This document shows, piece after piece, positions 14,298 through 26,984 of a DNA stretch of 64,000 bases. A program made the position numbers and the translations under genes. This stretch comes from Burhinus oedicnemus (lineage: Eukaryota; Chordata; Aves; Charadriiformes; Burhinidae). The first letter of the stretch is position 1. Each line of letters starts with the position of its first letter. Under the pieces are notes generated by a model that worked only from the letters and a program-made list of their open reading frames with translations, did not search any database and was not told the origin of the DNA. The stretch covers positions 99,398 through 163,397 of the forward strand of contig VFFE01006695.1 of the NCBI GenBank assembly GCA_008921705.1, read 5' to 3'.

Positions 14298-14807
14298 TGC
14301 TGCAGTTACTGTTTGGTGGACCATGATCCAGCTGCCTTTTCCACTACTGACCCTGATGAAGCCATGGTTGTTTATACTAGACAGCAACATGTCACAGAGA
14401 CGGATGTGATCACATTGCATCAGAGCCATGTCCCGCTCCACGGATAAGGACTAGCTGCATTTTTAGCTTTCATCTACAGAAACTTGAGAAGCAAGACGCA
14501 AACTCACACAAATGCCATCATGCCAATAGATTGTCTTTGTAAGTAGGTCTCAGGATCAAGAAGGGCATTTGTCTGACCTCTTGAAGTCCTTGGCAGGTGT
14601 CAAAAGCTACAACTAGTTTACTAAAGGCGTTTGCCCGAAGGAGAGAGTGCTGGCCTCAGGGTGGGAGCCATGGAGACCCTGTTTCTATATTTCCAATATA
14701 GAGCTCTTGGCACCGTATATATGTATTTTGTGCTTGTGTCTTCTCAAAGTGTTTGAATTCACCAGCTCTGTGTTGCAGCCCCAGAATGGTGTTTTATACT
14801 GTGGTGG

Positions 14808-15379
14808 TGTCACGGATGCAGTGATGCACTTCGCTCATAGAGAGAAACAGCGATACATTTATTGACATATCACAGCGATTTAACGAAGTTTGGTAGTAAA
14901 TGCGACATTGTTTTAACAAGATTCGATGGCAAGGCACACTTGGTTATTTACTGCATAGAGGACAGGGCCAGACAGAACTGTCAGGGAGACCCTCCCATTG
15001 TGTCATGAGGTTCAGAGAGGACCTCCTTGCTTCCCAAACTCCTTCTCAGAGAGGAGTCTAAGTGCAGCTGGATCCAATCCTAGTCCCAGACTTGGTCAGC
15101 AGTTTATGTCTGAAGGATTATATGTGCGCAATCAATTCTTTTTATCACTTTGCTAAGATTTCAGAGTTCAGAATGTTATTAGTCACTTGCCAAGGATCTG
15201 TTGTGGCAAGGAATCTCTTAATCTCGAGAAATAACCTTCAGGGCGTCCCTACTCAAGGGGAGACCCTGGTGTGCAGCCTGCTGCTGTGCAGGAGAGTTCA
15301 AAGGGCTCTTGGGCTGTTCACTATTTATGGGGTAAGATGATTGACCTATAGTCATATTTGCATATCGACCACAGTGCCA
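14808..15379 (-). mobile_element. Solo LTR of an avian endogenous retrovirus
   Basis: On the minus strand the element runs from TGGCACTGTGGTCG to CATCCGTGACA, with TG...CA ends. CCAC flanks both sides as a possible 4-base target duplication. It carries an octamer ATGCAAAT (15363-15356), a TATA-like CCATAAATAG (15330-15321) and another AT-rich candidate (GATAAAAAG near 15145). An AATAAA (14863-14858) lies about 50 bases before the 3' end. No primer-binding site, gag or pol sequence adjoins it, so it is a solo LTR from recombination between the two LTRs of an old provirus. The family is not resolved, and the left end could instead be the TGTGG six bases inward. Confidence 0.62.
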
Positions 15380-18113
15380 GTGGGTGCAAAGCACCAGAGT
15401 TGGCTCATTCCTAAGGATAGATTAGCTTTTCTTTAGTTTGGATGATGTGGGAGGCAGGACTGGGAACGATTGTATTGACAGTCCCCTTGTCTCTTGCAGT
15501 CAGAGGGAAAGGTATGGGACAAGGTAGGCTAGAGTTTTGAAAGTGTGTTGACGTCTAGTTATATCTCCCAGAAGCCTTCTATGCCAAAAGCCTGTCCGAG
15601 TCCCTTATTACTGCCCAGTTTCAACCCCAGGCTGGATATCCAACGTCCAAGATGGCCAAAATTTCCAGGATCCAGCAGCTCACAGTCTGGCTGTTTTGCC
15701 CATCTTGGCAAAAGAGATGAGAATATCCCAAATCTGTCTGAGCATTTGGACTGAGAAATTACATCCTTCAGCATCTGATCTCACTGTGGACATGGGACAC
15801 TTCTGAGAGTTACACATCTCCTTGCGAGAAGATTACCATGTATGCTTATTCACTCTCACACCACATATTTCTTGTGTTCAGAGAGGTAACTGAATGTGTT
15901 ACAGAGCAGATGCACATCATCTCTGTGGTCTACAAAGCCGGCTTACTGGGAATTTGGAAAGGCCAGTACAACATCATGCCTTTATGATCCTCTGTATTTC
16001 AAACTTCAGACCACTGGATAAATATTTGACTTACGCTGTGGGCAGCTTCTGGAATGCGGCTGTGAGCGGTGCAAAGATATGAATACTTGGTCAGGGTGAG
16101 AGGGCACTGCCTTTCTCCAAAGGGTCTTGTAACCGGAGAAATAACTTCTTGGAAGAGCCTTGCCATTGTGCATTGGATGTGCTGGATGTTCCCCAGAGGA
16201 AATGACTTTTCCCTAGTACAGTCAGAAATGCGATGGCACAATCTGGGCTGTGGGTGATGCCCTCGTTAGGAAAAGGGCGGTGGCTTTTTCAATGAGAAGC
16301 TCAAGCCAGGAGGGAATATTTTATATGCTTTCTGATCATCTGCTCCGGGGCTTGTACAGCACATCCTTTTGGAACAGTCTATTTTTAGCAAGTAAAGAGC
16401 TTAACTTCCATTTGAAGTACCTCTCTACTTTGCTAAATCTGAAACACTGAGCACGTACTCGGTGCTTTGGTGACTTCAATGAGAAAAAACTTCTTGGGGT
16501 CTGCTCAAACAGTGACTAATTAATTACAGACACACCAATCCAGATGCTTGTTCCTGTAGTTTCGAGCCAAATGCGACTGTCATATTTCTTGCTGCTGGCT
16601 CTGTCTCCATTCCTTTTACTAACGGACCAACTGAGGTCTGTGAAGTACTCAGAATATCAATTAAGAATTCAAAGTTTATTGGCTGAAGATAGTACCACCA
16701 CAGATTTAGCTCATTGATACATGAAAAATTTAATACTTAGTATCACGTAATAACCTTGCTTGATGCAAAACAAGTCAGAAAAAAAGGTGAGCTGTTAGGA
16801 CACTCACCAAGTGCTTGGTTTTCTAGTCCTCGCTCCAGCGACAGTGTCTGTGTTTGAGGGAACTGGAGCTCCAGGTGGTGCAGGATCTGTATTTATCAGC
16901 AGTATTTCTCTTGTCACATCATTTATCACCATCTCATGGTTAACATTCTTACTTTCCTGGGAGCAGGCATTTAAAATGAATTAAATAAATTCATCGATGA
17001 CAGCAAAACACACAGGAGTCTGACCACCTAACTGGGCATTGGGTATCATGCCTTAGCACAGAAGTGGTCGCCAAAACGGGTGATCTGTTATTTACAGGTC
17101 CGGGAGAGAAATGGCAACAAAAGAGGAGGAGTTGGCAACTTCTGCCTAATGGCAAAACTTTTTTCTTTGCAACAATTCTGTTAAAGGGATTGGTACGAGC
17201 ATTGGAGGAAGCTTGTTACCGGAGTAAAGCCTTATACTGTAGCCCTTGATTGTGGCAAGAGATTGGAGACCTCCTCATCCAAGCGCTATCTAGTACATAT
17301 GTTGAAGTACGGCAGATGAGATGTTTCCAGCCGGTTGCACGTTTTGTGGAGCAGGTCACAGCTCAGACTTCACTTTGTGCTTTCTCTTCTTGATTATGGC
17401 TTGTGCCACTGCTGGTCTAAGTCATCCAATAGGTACTTTATTCAGAGTATCGGCTGTGACAATGAACCAAGAAATATTTGTCCCTTTAGTGAACCTGGAT
17501 TAGAAAAATATATTGGGAATGGCTGAGTAAGCATTAGTATGGGACACATGTTGTTAATTTCCACATGTTAGGATGTTATTTAGTTTAGTTAAGGGGCTGA
17601 GGCCCATGTAAGAGCCTGCTCATTGTGTGGTCTGATACCACTTCCTAGACCCTGCAAGGAAGAAGGGAGATGCCTACAACCTGCTCTCCAGACTGCAGCT
17701 TCCTGAGGTACCACCATCACAGGAGCAGGAGGAGCAAGAAAATGCATAAACATGGAACCTTCATTTTGCATCGGTAAATCTCCAAAAACCTGGAAAAAAT
17801 AATCCTTATCACCCATCCTTTACAGACAAGCAGGCCATGAACAAACACACAGAGAAATGTCCTGAGGGCACCTAGCAGCACTGAGTAAGGTACCCAACGC
17901 ACAATGGTGGGCACAACCCACCTGGCTACCTTGCTCTGAGGTTCTGAAAACAAATAAGCAAGATCATCTGCCCACCAGCCCGGGACTGCATAAAATGCGT
18001 ATATTTCATTATACTCCATTAAATGCAAAAGAGATTTTTAAGGCTGTAAATCGAATGAGGTCAGGATGACAGGAAAGCCTGGAAGATGTTGAGAAGCTCA
18101 ACATGAGCTGGAA
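15380..18113. other. Intronic sequence
   Basis: No defined feature. Parts around 16650-17520 look like old repeat DNA, with oddly spaced TTTATTG and AATAAA words, but no family or ends could be assigned. Confidence 0.4.
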
Positions 18114-18173
18114 ATCATAAAATGATAGAATTGTTTAGGTTGGAAAAGACCTTTAAGATTATCTAGTCCAATC
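18114..18173 (-). repeat. CR1 LINE 3' tip, inverted against the next element
   Basis: ATCATAAAATGATAGAATTG, then GGTTGGAAAAGACC and ATCTAGTCCAATCA. The AAAAGACC variant is the type B 3' end seen at 29829. It stops exactly where the plus-strand CR1 at 18174 begins. Confidence 0.8.
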
Positions 18174-18809
18174 ACTGCACTGGCAGCCCAGAAGGCCAAC
18201 CGTATCCTGGGCTGCATCCCCAGCAGCGTGGGCAGCAGGGCCAGGGAGGGGATTCTGCCCCTCTGCTCCACTCTGGGGAGACCCCACCTGGAATACCGTG
18301 TCCAGCTCTGGGGCTCCCAACATAAGAAGGACATGGACCTGTCAGAGTGGGTCCAGAGGAGGCCACGAAGATGATCAGAGGATTAGAGCCCCTCTGCTGT
18401 GAGGACAGGCTGAGAGAGTTGGGGGTGTTCAGCCTGGAGAAGAGAAAGCTCCAGAAAGACCTTATAGTGGCCTTCCAGTATCTGGAAGGGCCCTAGAAAA
18501 AAATCTGGAGAGGGACTTTTTACAAGGGCATGTAGTGACAGGATGAGGGGTGATGTCTTCAAACTGGAAGAGGGGAGGTTTAGATTAGATATTAGGCAGA
18601 AATTTTTCACTCTGAGGGTGGTGAGGCACTGGCCCAGGTTGCCCAGAGAAGCTGTGGCTGCCCCATCCCTGGAGGTGTTCAAGGCCAGGTTGGACGGGGC
18701 TTTGAGCAACCTGGTCTGGTGGGAGGTGTCCCTGCCCATGGCAGGGGGGTTGGAACTGGATGATCTTTAAGGTCCCTTCCAACCTAAACCATTGTATGAT
18801 TCTATGATA
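18174..18809 (+). repeat. CR1 LINE, 5'-truncated (type A)
   Basis: Sense-strand CR1 from TGGCAGCCCAGAAGGCC to the terminal ATTGTATGATTCTATGAT. It encodes the C-terminal end of ORF2. A readable segment at 18543-18770 runs [20 protein letters not shown] ... [17 protein letters not shown]. Upstream parts are broken by stops, for example around 18496. It is non-functional. Confidence 0.93.
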
Positions 18810-20429
18810 AGATATCAGCATCTTCACATAGTGTCTTCTTTAGCTTCAAACTTTCTCTGAGTTTTTCCATCTATGCTATAGGTCATTTCACACATTCTTT
18901 CTTATACACATGTTCATGCTATGGCCTCTCTTAACCATCCTCACAGGTACAATGTTCTCAACATCTTAGTGCTTTATTTACTGCAACTTCCTTTACTCTC
19001 ATTCTGACAAATACAAGACAAAGATTTCTTGCCACTCATTAAATCGTTTTAAATCATTTTAACTGTCTCTACCAACTTTATATACCAACATGGGCTTCTT
19101 TTCTTTTAGTTCATAATCAAAATCAAGATGGTTTTCTTACCTCAGGCCTCTTTTCAAGTTATGCTTGCCCTATCTTTTGTTTTGGGTCTAAAAGTTCAGA
19201 TCCCACCTACAGTCGAGGTATTTGCTATGTCCTACAAATCATTATACACGGATCTGGAAGACATGGTTCAGTTCCTGGCCATGCCCTTCTTGTGAGATTT
19301 TGCTCTGTACTTCAGTTCCCACGCAGTATACAGAAGAATAATCCTTTTTGCCCACTATTTTTAACCACTTATGTCAGTTATGCCTGCTTAGTCCATGTTT
19401 GTAGAACACCTCACACAGCAAAGCCCTGATCATAGGTGAAGTCTTCAGACCCTACCAGGACCTAAACAAAAATGACATTTTGGGGAAAATAGGTTCTAGA
19501 TTATCAGTGAGGAATTCCCAATGATGCAAGCTATTTGGGTGCAGAAATGTCTTCAGAAATACTGAAAGTATGTAGGCTATGGTAGGTAAACACTAGTAAA
19601 TAGTGGAGGCCTATTCTTGCTGTCGTATGGGGCTGGAGCAGAGGACATCAGACTCCTGAGGTCCTTCGCTCTAAAGGTCACTGGAAGAAATCAAGATCCC
19701 CTGAGCAACAGAAAAAGGTATTGCCAATAGCAGTCTGGACACGTTGCAGATGTGTAATTGTTTTTCATACCCTCTCCAACTATTCCACAGGAACAGTTGG
19801 TAATTCTGAGCCTGGGGATATTTTGGGAGTATGTGTATTTGTACTTTTTTTTTTTTACTTGCATAATTATTTTTTTTTCCACTCATAATCTGATCATCTT
19901 CATGTTCTGGGAAAAAAAAAAAAAGCCCTGTTGCAAACAATTATTGCCCCACACAGTCAAGATTGTTTTCATTTACTTCATTACAGCACAGACGAATCGG
20001 AAAAGAAGTCTTAGTCATGAATCTAACGCCGCATGAAGGGAAATTCCTGGGGAGTGAATGAGCGCAGCAATATCTCAACATCTTTTTCTTTTTTTTTTTT
20101 TTCTTCTCTGAGCACTCTACAAGTAAGCGTCCACTAAACTTTTTTTAATGATCTGTCATCGGTTTAGTCTGAAGTCAGCACTTCACATGCAGCGGTTCTC
20201 CTCTGCACGGAGTTAGCCTGTGTTGACTTTACCTTTCCAGTGTCATGATGAGGTGTACTTTTCCTGGGAGCAGAAAAAGGACAAGATTTCCCCGGCACCA
20301 TCACCCCACCCTGGGTCAGTATTGGTAGGACACGGTTCAAAATCTTCTTTTGTAGCGATGGCCTTGCAGCCAGTCAGGTTGCTGATTCAGATGGGGGTTG
20401 GATTTACCTGTGATTAACCAAGCACAAAT
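18810..20429. other. Intronic sequence between CR1 copies
   Basis: AT-rich, with T runs at 19849 and 20089. Nothing else recognised. Confidence 0.5.
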
Positions 20430-21136
20430 CCGGGCTGGGTGGAGAATGGATGGAGAGCAGCCCTGAGGAGAAGGACTTGGGGGTGTTGGTGGAGGAGAAG
20501 CTCAACAGGAGCCGGCAATGTGCGCTGGCAGCCCAGAAAGCCCCCTGTGTCCTGGGCTGCATCCCCAGCAGCGTGGGCAGCAGGGCCAGGGAGGGGATTC
20601 TGCCCCTCTGCTCTGCTCTGGGGAGACCCCACCTGGAATACTGTGTCCAGCTCTGGAGCCCTCAGCACAGGAGAGACATGGACCTGCTGGAGCAGGACCA
20701 GAGGAGGCCACCGAGATGCTGGGAGGGCTGGAGCCCCTCTGCTGTGAGGACAGGCTGAGAATTGGGGGTGTTCAGCCTGGAGAAGAGAAGGCTCCGGGGA
20801 GACCTTATAGTACCTAAAGGGGCTCCAGGAAAGCTGGGGAGGGACTCTTGATAAGGGATTGGAGCCATAGGATAAGGAACAGTTTTAAACTGGAAGAGAG
20901 TAGATTTAGATGAGCTATTAGGAAGAAATTCTTGACTGTGAGGGTGGTGAGACACTGGCCAGGGTTGCCCAGAGAAGCTGTGGCTGCCCCATCCCTGGAG
21001 GTGTTCAAGGCCAGGTTGGACGGGGCTTTGAGCAACCTGGTCCAGTGGGAGGTGTCCTTGCCCATGGCAGGGGGTTGGAACCAGGTGATCTTTAAGGTCC
21101 CTTCCAACTCCAACCATTTCATGATTCTATGATTCT
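20430..21136 (+). repeat. CR1 LINE, 5'-truncated (type A), longest of its type here
   Basis: About 707 bases. The frame at 20450-20758 reads EEKDLGVLVEEKLNRSRQCA ... [20 protein letters not shown], the segment of ORF2 after the reverse transcriptase core. A frame shift follows near 20700. The copy ends with CATTTCATGATTCTATGATT. Confidence 0.94.
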
Positions 21137-21607
21137 GCTAGCCTGACAGAAATTCGACCAGTATAGTGTTATTGAGCCTCGACATATCTTCCTCTGTAGG
21201 AAGAAAGGCTTTAAATGGTTTAAATAGATCCCAGCAAATTGTCCTGGAAACCGCTGCGGGAAATGTCATCAATAGTGAACTGCATGCTCAATCTTTGGGA
21301 AACATGAAAAACGGGGCTTCCTAAATCTCTCTCCATCCCCATTTGAAATGATTAAGGTGGAAATCAGAGTTCAAATACCACTGGAGCCTCTTAGATGTAC
21401 GGTCCTATGGTTTCATATTTCCTCCTTCTGACTTCTTAAGCACTACCACAAAATAACCAATAAATAACCGTATCTAACACGTTACATACCACTTCTGAAC
21501 AGCCCAGGGCCTTGACTGTGAAAAACAGCACTTGTCACTTGTGAGTCACTCCCTGCATTCAAAGAGTGTGGACATCAACCCACTGACCACACTGATCCGG
21601 GGCAGGG

Positions 21608-21650
21608 GGGAGGTGGACCCATTTTAAAAATGGGAAATAGGGGCATAGAC
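21608..21650 (-). repeat. Possible MIR fragment
   Basis: CCCATTTTAAAAATGGGAAA and AGGGGCATAGACAAGGC resemble the inverted MIR tail CATTTTACAGATGGGGAAA-CTGAGGCACAGAG. Confidence 0.3.
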
Positions 21651-21866
21651 AAGGCTGGGGTCGGTCTCATCAAAAGCGTCCTGGGGTTTGAGTCACCCTG
21701 GGCTCTCCTTGTGACCAGAGGGGAGACGCTCCCGGAGTGGGATTCACCTTCTTGGGAAGCAGATGTCTAAAACAAGTGTGATGAATCGCAGCCTAAAAGT
21801 GCTCACTTCTCTCCACTGACTCTAAAGGGAGTCACGGGTGACTCGATCGTGTGTAGACATCGACAC

Positions 21867-21886
21867 NNNNNNNNNNNNNNNNNNNN
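21867..21886. other. Assembly gap (20 N)
   Basis: Exactly twenty N bases directly before the AAAAG microsatellite. A round number of Ns suggests a placeholder gap, so the true distance is unknown. Confidence 0.98.
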
Positions 21887-21966
21887 AAAGAAAAGAAAAG
21901 AAAAGAAAAGAAAAGAAAAGAAAAGAAAAGAAAAGAAAAGAAAAGAAAAGAAAAGAAAAGAAAAGA
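21887..21966. repeat. Microsatellite (AAAAG)n, about 16 units
   Basis: Perfect pentanucleotide repeat abutting the gap on its left. Its real length is probably longer than shown. Confidence 0.97.
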
Positions 21967-24900
21967 AATATAACTGGTACTCTGGTTCGAGGTCTGACTG
22001 TTTTATCTGACTCAGACCCTGTTATTTGTCATTTTTAAATCTCTGTAGCAACAGGAAGTCAATACATTGCGGACTACAGGATATGTAGCAACTTTCTGCT
22101 GCAATAAGATTGCCAGCCACAATGAAAACTCCGGGGGATCTGCAGGGATCAGGCTCACGCTTTGTGTACGAGGCACACAAGCGATGCGAGTGCCTTCACA
22201 TCCCACAATATGCAGAACAAAACATGGAAGCTTGAACCACCACGAGTGCAAAACCTGACCCAAAATATCCTGCAGTTTGTCTTTTGTATTACTTTTCCGT
22301 CCCACAGTTACTGCTGCACTTCTGAGTTCGAAACAGCAGCGGAGCAGCTGGACTGCTCCTGGCAGGAGGAATGGGAATCTGACAAATCCCCATGGAGTTG
22401 AGACTTGGGATAAATGGCATCACCTCCAGAGACCGAACCCAAACCACACCCAGCCCCACCACTGCTACAAGCTGTGGGTTTTAGGAGAAAGTCGGTGGCA
22501 GGAAAAAGATATTATCATCTGGAGATGGTTCATTGGCCGGCGTTTGATGGTCTCAGGACATTTCAACAGTGGTCAGGAGCTTACGAGAAAAATCGTCTCC
22601 CCAGTTGATGCTCATCTGGGGCAGCTCGCACTTGCAAAAGATGGATAAGAAACTGCTTGGACCTGTACCAGTATCCTTAGCTCAGAGATGGCTTTTTCCT
22701 TGTCATGGGGAGGCTCCAGCAGACACAGCATGGAAAGCTGAGGGAATTTGCAATGTCTCTAGATTGAAACCACCAGAAGGCTTGAACTGGCAGAGCGGTG
22801 CCTTCAGCTGAAATAAGAAGGTGGAAAAGACCCAACAAGGAGATTTTTCCTCACCCTGGTATCAGCTCTGCTCTTTGCTGGGGTGGCCCTGGCTGGGTTC
22901 AGACCAGGACGGGGAGCGATGCTCAAGTGCTGCTTGATTCCGTACACTACGGTTTCTAAGGACTCTATACCAACCCCTACATTACGGGCACGCACAAGAG
23001 TCAATTAACATAAATCTCTTTTATTGCAGTCAGTTACCTTTCCTGGCACTGTCTTTGCCACAACTTTTGTGGTCAGATTCCTTGGTCAACCTACATTCTC
23101 CTGTAAGAGACCACAACCACCATGCGTGTCTTTCACAAGCCCCTGAAGCTTTGGGGTTTGCTTCAGTAATTCTTGACAGTCTTTAGTTTGGAGACCGAGT
23201 TTTACTGCGGAATTTTCAGGCAAATGAGTCAAAACTGGGTGCTTACAACCATATTTAGGCTTTCTGAGAAATGTGATCTCATTCAGAGAAGTGTCGAGAG
23301 GTTTTCTGTGTCAATGGAAAGCAGAGGTGCTCAGCACCTTTGAAATATTATCAGACTTGAAGCATCTAAATATAGGTGTTAAAGGCTAATTTAAGAACAT
23401 GGTTTTAAAACGTTGGTCTAGAAAATTCTGTGGTTTTTTTCTTCCCCTTGCATATCTACAGAACATAAAAGGTCTAGTACAATATCCAATACTTATGATT
23501 TTGAATATTTCACCTACCAAGCAGTTAGATTTCTGTAGGGTTGAGCCCTTTGTTCAAACTAGGTTTAATGTCATATATATGTTGACCGATTGCATTTGGG
23601 GGGAATCGTGTCCTAAATAATTTTTAATAATCACTATTTTAAGTATCTATTATCAGTAAAGTCCTATGAATTCCTTCAAGATGCAAAGCATGAAGACCTA
23701 TGCTTTTACTTTTCTTGTGTAATACAGCTAAAGTAAACAAATACATACAAATATATACACATCCCTTATGCCAGTTTTCAGAAGCAGAGAACATTATTTT
23801 GGTAAGATGTCATTTAACCAAGGCATCCGATGAACTTTCACTGAATGACATGAATTTACATTCGCATTTTAGTTTAACTTCCTGTCCTGTATTTTTCTTG
23901 GGAAATACTCAGAAGAGCAATGGGATCATCTGGAACAAAAAAACCCCAGAATCTGTCAAACTTTGCCCCTCTCCTAAACAGCAACATATCACGCAAGAGA
24001 ATGTTTAGCTCAAGACTCAGGTTTTGAACTCCAGGCCATGTTTTTTCTGTATTGGAGGAACATATTGAAAGAAATGTCGCTGACTTACCAGTTGCTCATT
24101 GAAATCTCATTCAAAATGTTTCAGTTGTCATTTATTTCTACCTAATTATTCTCTTATACGGTCTCATTATCAGTGTGTGTGGGGGGGAAGATTCTTCTGA
24201 GGCATAAATTTAATTATCTCATTTTAGCATCAGCTATATGTTTTAACAATCGGTTTTAAAAATAACTGTGACTTTTATTGCTGGTGTGAGTTTTCAACGG
24301 CTACCTGCTGAATTTCTGAGCATATGTATTACCTTCAGTGAGATGACATGTTTTCCCAAGCTTAGATATTTTAAGACAAATTAAGACACGATTTACAATT
24401 TACATCACTTTTTCCAAACAACCCGTCCCATGGAAAGTCCCCAGCTGTGAAGGTTTGACAAAAAAAGTGATGAACCGCTATTTGGCAACAAACCCAACAG
24501 ACCATTTTAAAAATTAAACTCAAAAGAAAAGAAGGGGGGGAGGAATGCGTGGTTTTAAAAAATTAACCAGCTTATATTATCCCCTCCCTGTAAGCCCACG
24601 ATCTTGCCGCACAACCAGTTACATCCTTAAAAGAAACCTTACTTGGTAACGAAGTCATGTATACAAAAGGATCACACCACACATCACGGCCACGATGATG
24701 CATCCTGGGCCTGATCCAGAGCAGGCTGGAGGTGATGGAAAGACTGTGCTTGCCTCTAAGTCATCCCAAGATGCACAGCACGTTGCAGAGCACCTCCTCA
24801 CTCACAAGGGCTCCCGAGGAGACTGCAGATCCCATCTCTGCTCTTCTCACCAACACCAAGTTGAGTGAAAGTGGCTGGTCCTCACCTCCAAGGCACCTGG

Positions 24901-26984
24901 TGGCCTTCCCTGGTGTGCCTGAAAGCATCCTGCTCCTCAGAGCAAACCCAACCAGAGCTCTGTGGTTGTGTATCAACTGCAGACACGTGCAGCATGATCT
25001 GCCGTGATTGAACACATCAGTGGGCCAGATGATGTGTCCTGAGGCTGCCTCCCATCCCTTCCCCTCTAGAAGGACCTGCACCCAGGTATTATCCCAAAAC
25101 ACTGTTGAGAACCCTTATTCATTGCCAAGAGGTGGGAACACGTGGTGCGGCTCCAATAGGAAGACAGGGTTGGGATCAAATCAAGCGTTGCAGGAAGTTC
25201 TGCAGATCCAATTGTCTTTGCCCCAACAGCCATACGAACAACGTGTACCTCCAAGGAGTTATAGCAGCGTCAGAACAGCAGGAACAAAACGAGCTGTAAC
25301 CGACTGAACCTGTAGTATGAAAAAAAACCTCCTGAAACCCAGGGAAAGCAGGCAAAACTCTAGCTGGAAGTTGTTTGAGTTTGTGCAACAAATGTGTTTG
25401 GCCGAACTTTGAGTGACCTTTGCCCATTTGAGGTGAAAGTGTGTGTGAGTCAATGGTCTGCTTAGGTGACTTGCTCTCTCCTGGCCTTGCGGTGGGAGTG
25501 CAGCCCAGGGAAGTGTGGTAAGAAGGAACAATTTTGAGAAAGCAAAGACTTGCACAAGATTATTTCTCTTGGCAAAATAATTTTTTATGAAGAATCTACT
25601 GCTCACTGGGGACACATCCCAGATGCCCAGCCTCCTCACGGTTTGGAGTGGGATAGCAGGAGACCTCTGCTTATGGAGAATAACGCAGCTCAGGACATCA
25701 CAGTGTCATTGGTTTAATCTTTTTTAAAGCTCTGTAGGCACCTATCTGCTAGGCTCTGCTTGTTATTGACCATCAGACACTCTTAGACAGCAGCTCCGTT
25801 TCTTCATGTTCAGTTTCAGCTGAATTTGGAACAGCAGCTTAAGAAACTTGACCTCTCAGCAAAGCTTGATGTGAATCCATCCCATGCTGGAAGCTGCAAA
25901 CATCCCTTAGAGGTCTTAGGAGTGAAGTTTAAGTGTTTGTTTCCTTAACAGACCTGCAACTCTGTGAGCTTCTAAAGCTGTTAATTGGGTGTGATGGTGC
26001 AATATTACACTGTAGTCCTTTTTCTGTGAACAAGGACCCAGCCTCCACCAGACACAGACATGAGACATCCTCAGACCGGGTTTGAAAGCGAGCGCTGATA
26101 AAAGCAATTAAAACGAAAGCTGCTTTGAGGATGCAAAGGTTACTAGGTAGGAGTGAAAGCAGAGGACGGTGTCAGGCTAGAGCAGAGGAAATGAAGAAAT
26201 GGAAGCAGCCAATGCAATGGAGACCTTGCTGCTGGAGGAAACATCTCATCATACCTCTGACTGGCGTCATTCGTCTCGGAGCAGAGACACAGCAGCAGGT
26301 CTGGGGGAGTCTTTCCCCTCCAGATCTGCCAGTGGGGGGGTCACGCCAACTGAGACTGGCTTAGTTAGACTTGCACTGAGCTCTACCTGCGCACGAAGGT
26401 GGCAGCACATTTGCAAGTACGTCTTGCCCTTCTCAGAAACGACCATCACAAATTAGGGGAAGATAGTTAAAAATCCTCCTAAACACTCTCAGGCTGCAGT
26501 TCCTCATAGTTAATTACAGCTGAGACAACCCTGAAAATATCTGAGCTACCAAAAGCCGTGTCTGTCACACAGCACAGGCTGATTTTGCCTTGGAAAATTT
26601 GGCCCAATGCAGGACTCGGACAACTGAGCTCAGGGGTAATTCGAGCTACAAAGAACCTCTACTCTTTTTTAATAGTATTATGCAGAACTGAGTTTAACAG
26701 CTGTCCCAAACCCTAGCAAAGCAGGTCAGTAGGCTTTCGTCATCTTACAAAGACACAAATCCACAGCGTCCATCGCTTTTGCTCATTACAAGCCCGGTGT
26801 TTGCCAAATCCCTGCTCTGCCACTCCATCCCTCCTCCCAGGCTGCAGAGCAGCACTGGTCGCACGACATCCAGCAGCAAAACAGTCAACTGCACCCCAGT
26901 GGTGGGTGAAGTGACACCTAAGTATTGCTTCTCAAGGATGGGACTTGGCTCATTTATGCTCATGCTCCTCCATCACTGCCTGGC
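21967..26984. other. Intronic sequence
   Basis: No CR1 or exon recognised over 5 kb. Several overlapping open frames of 80-126 codons at 22160-25640 show no family motif and overlap on both strands. Confidence 0.45.

Noticed and set aside
16650..17520. Possible second LTR-like element
   Set aside because: TTTATTG and AATAAA words are present, but I could not find matching TG...CA ends or a flanking duplication.
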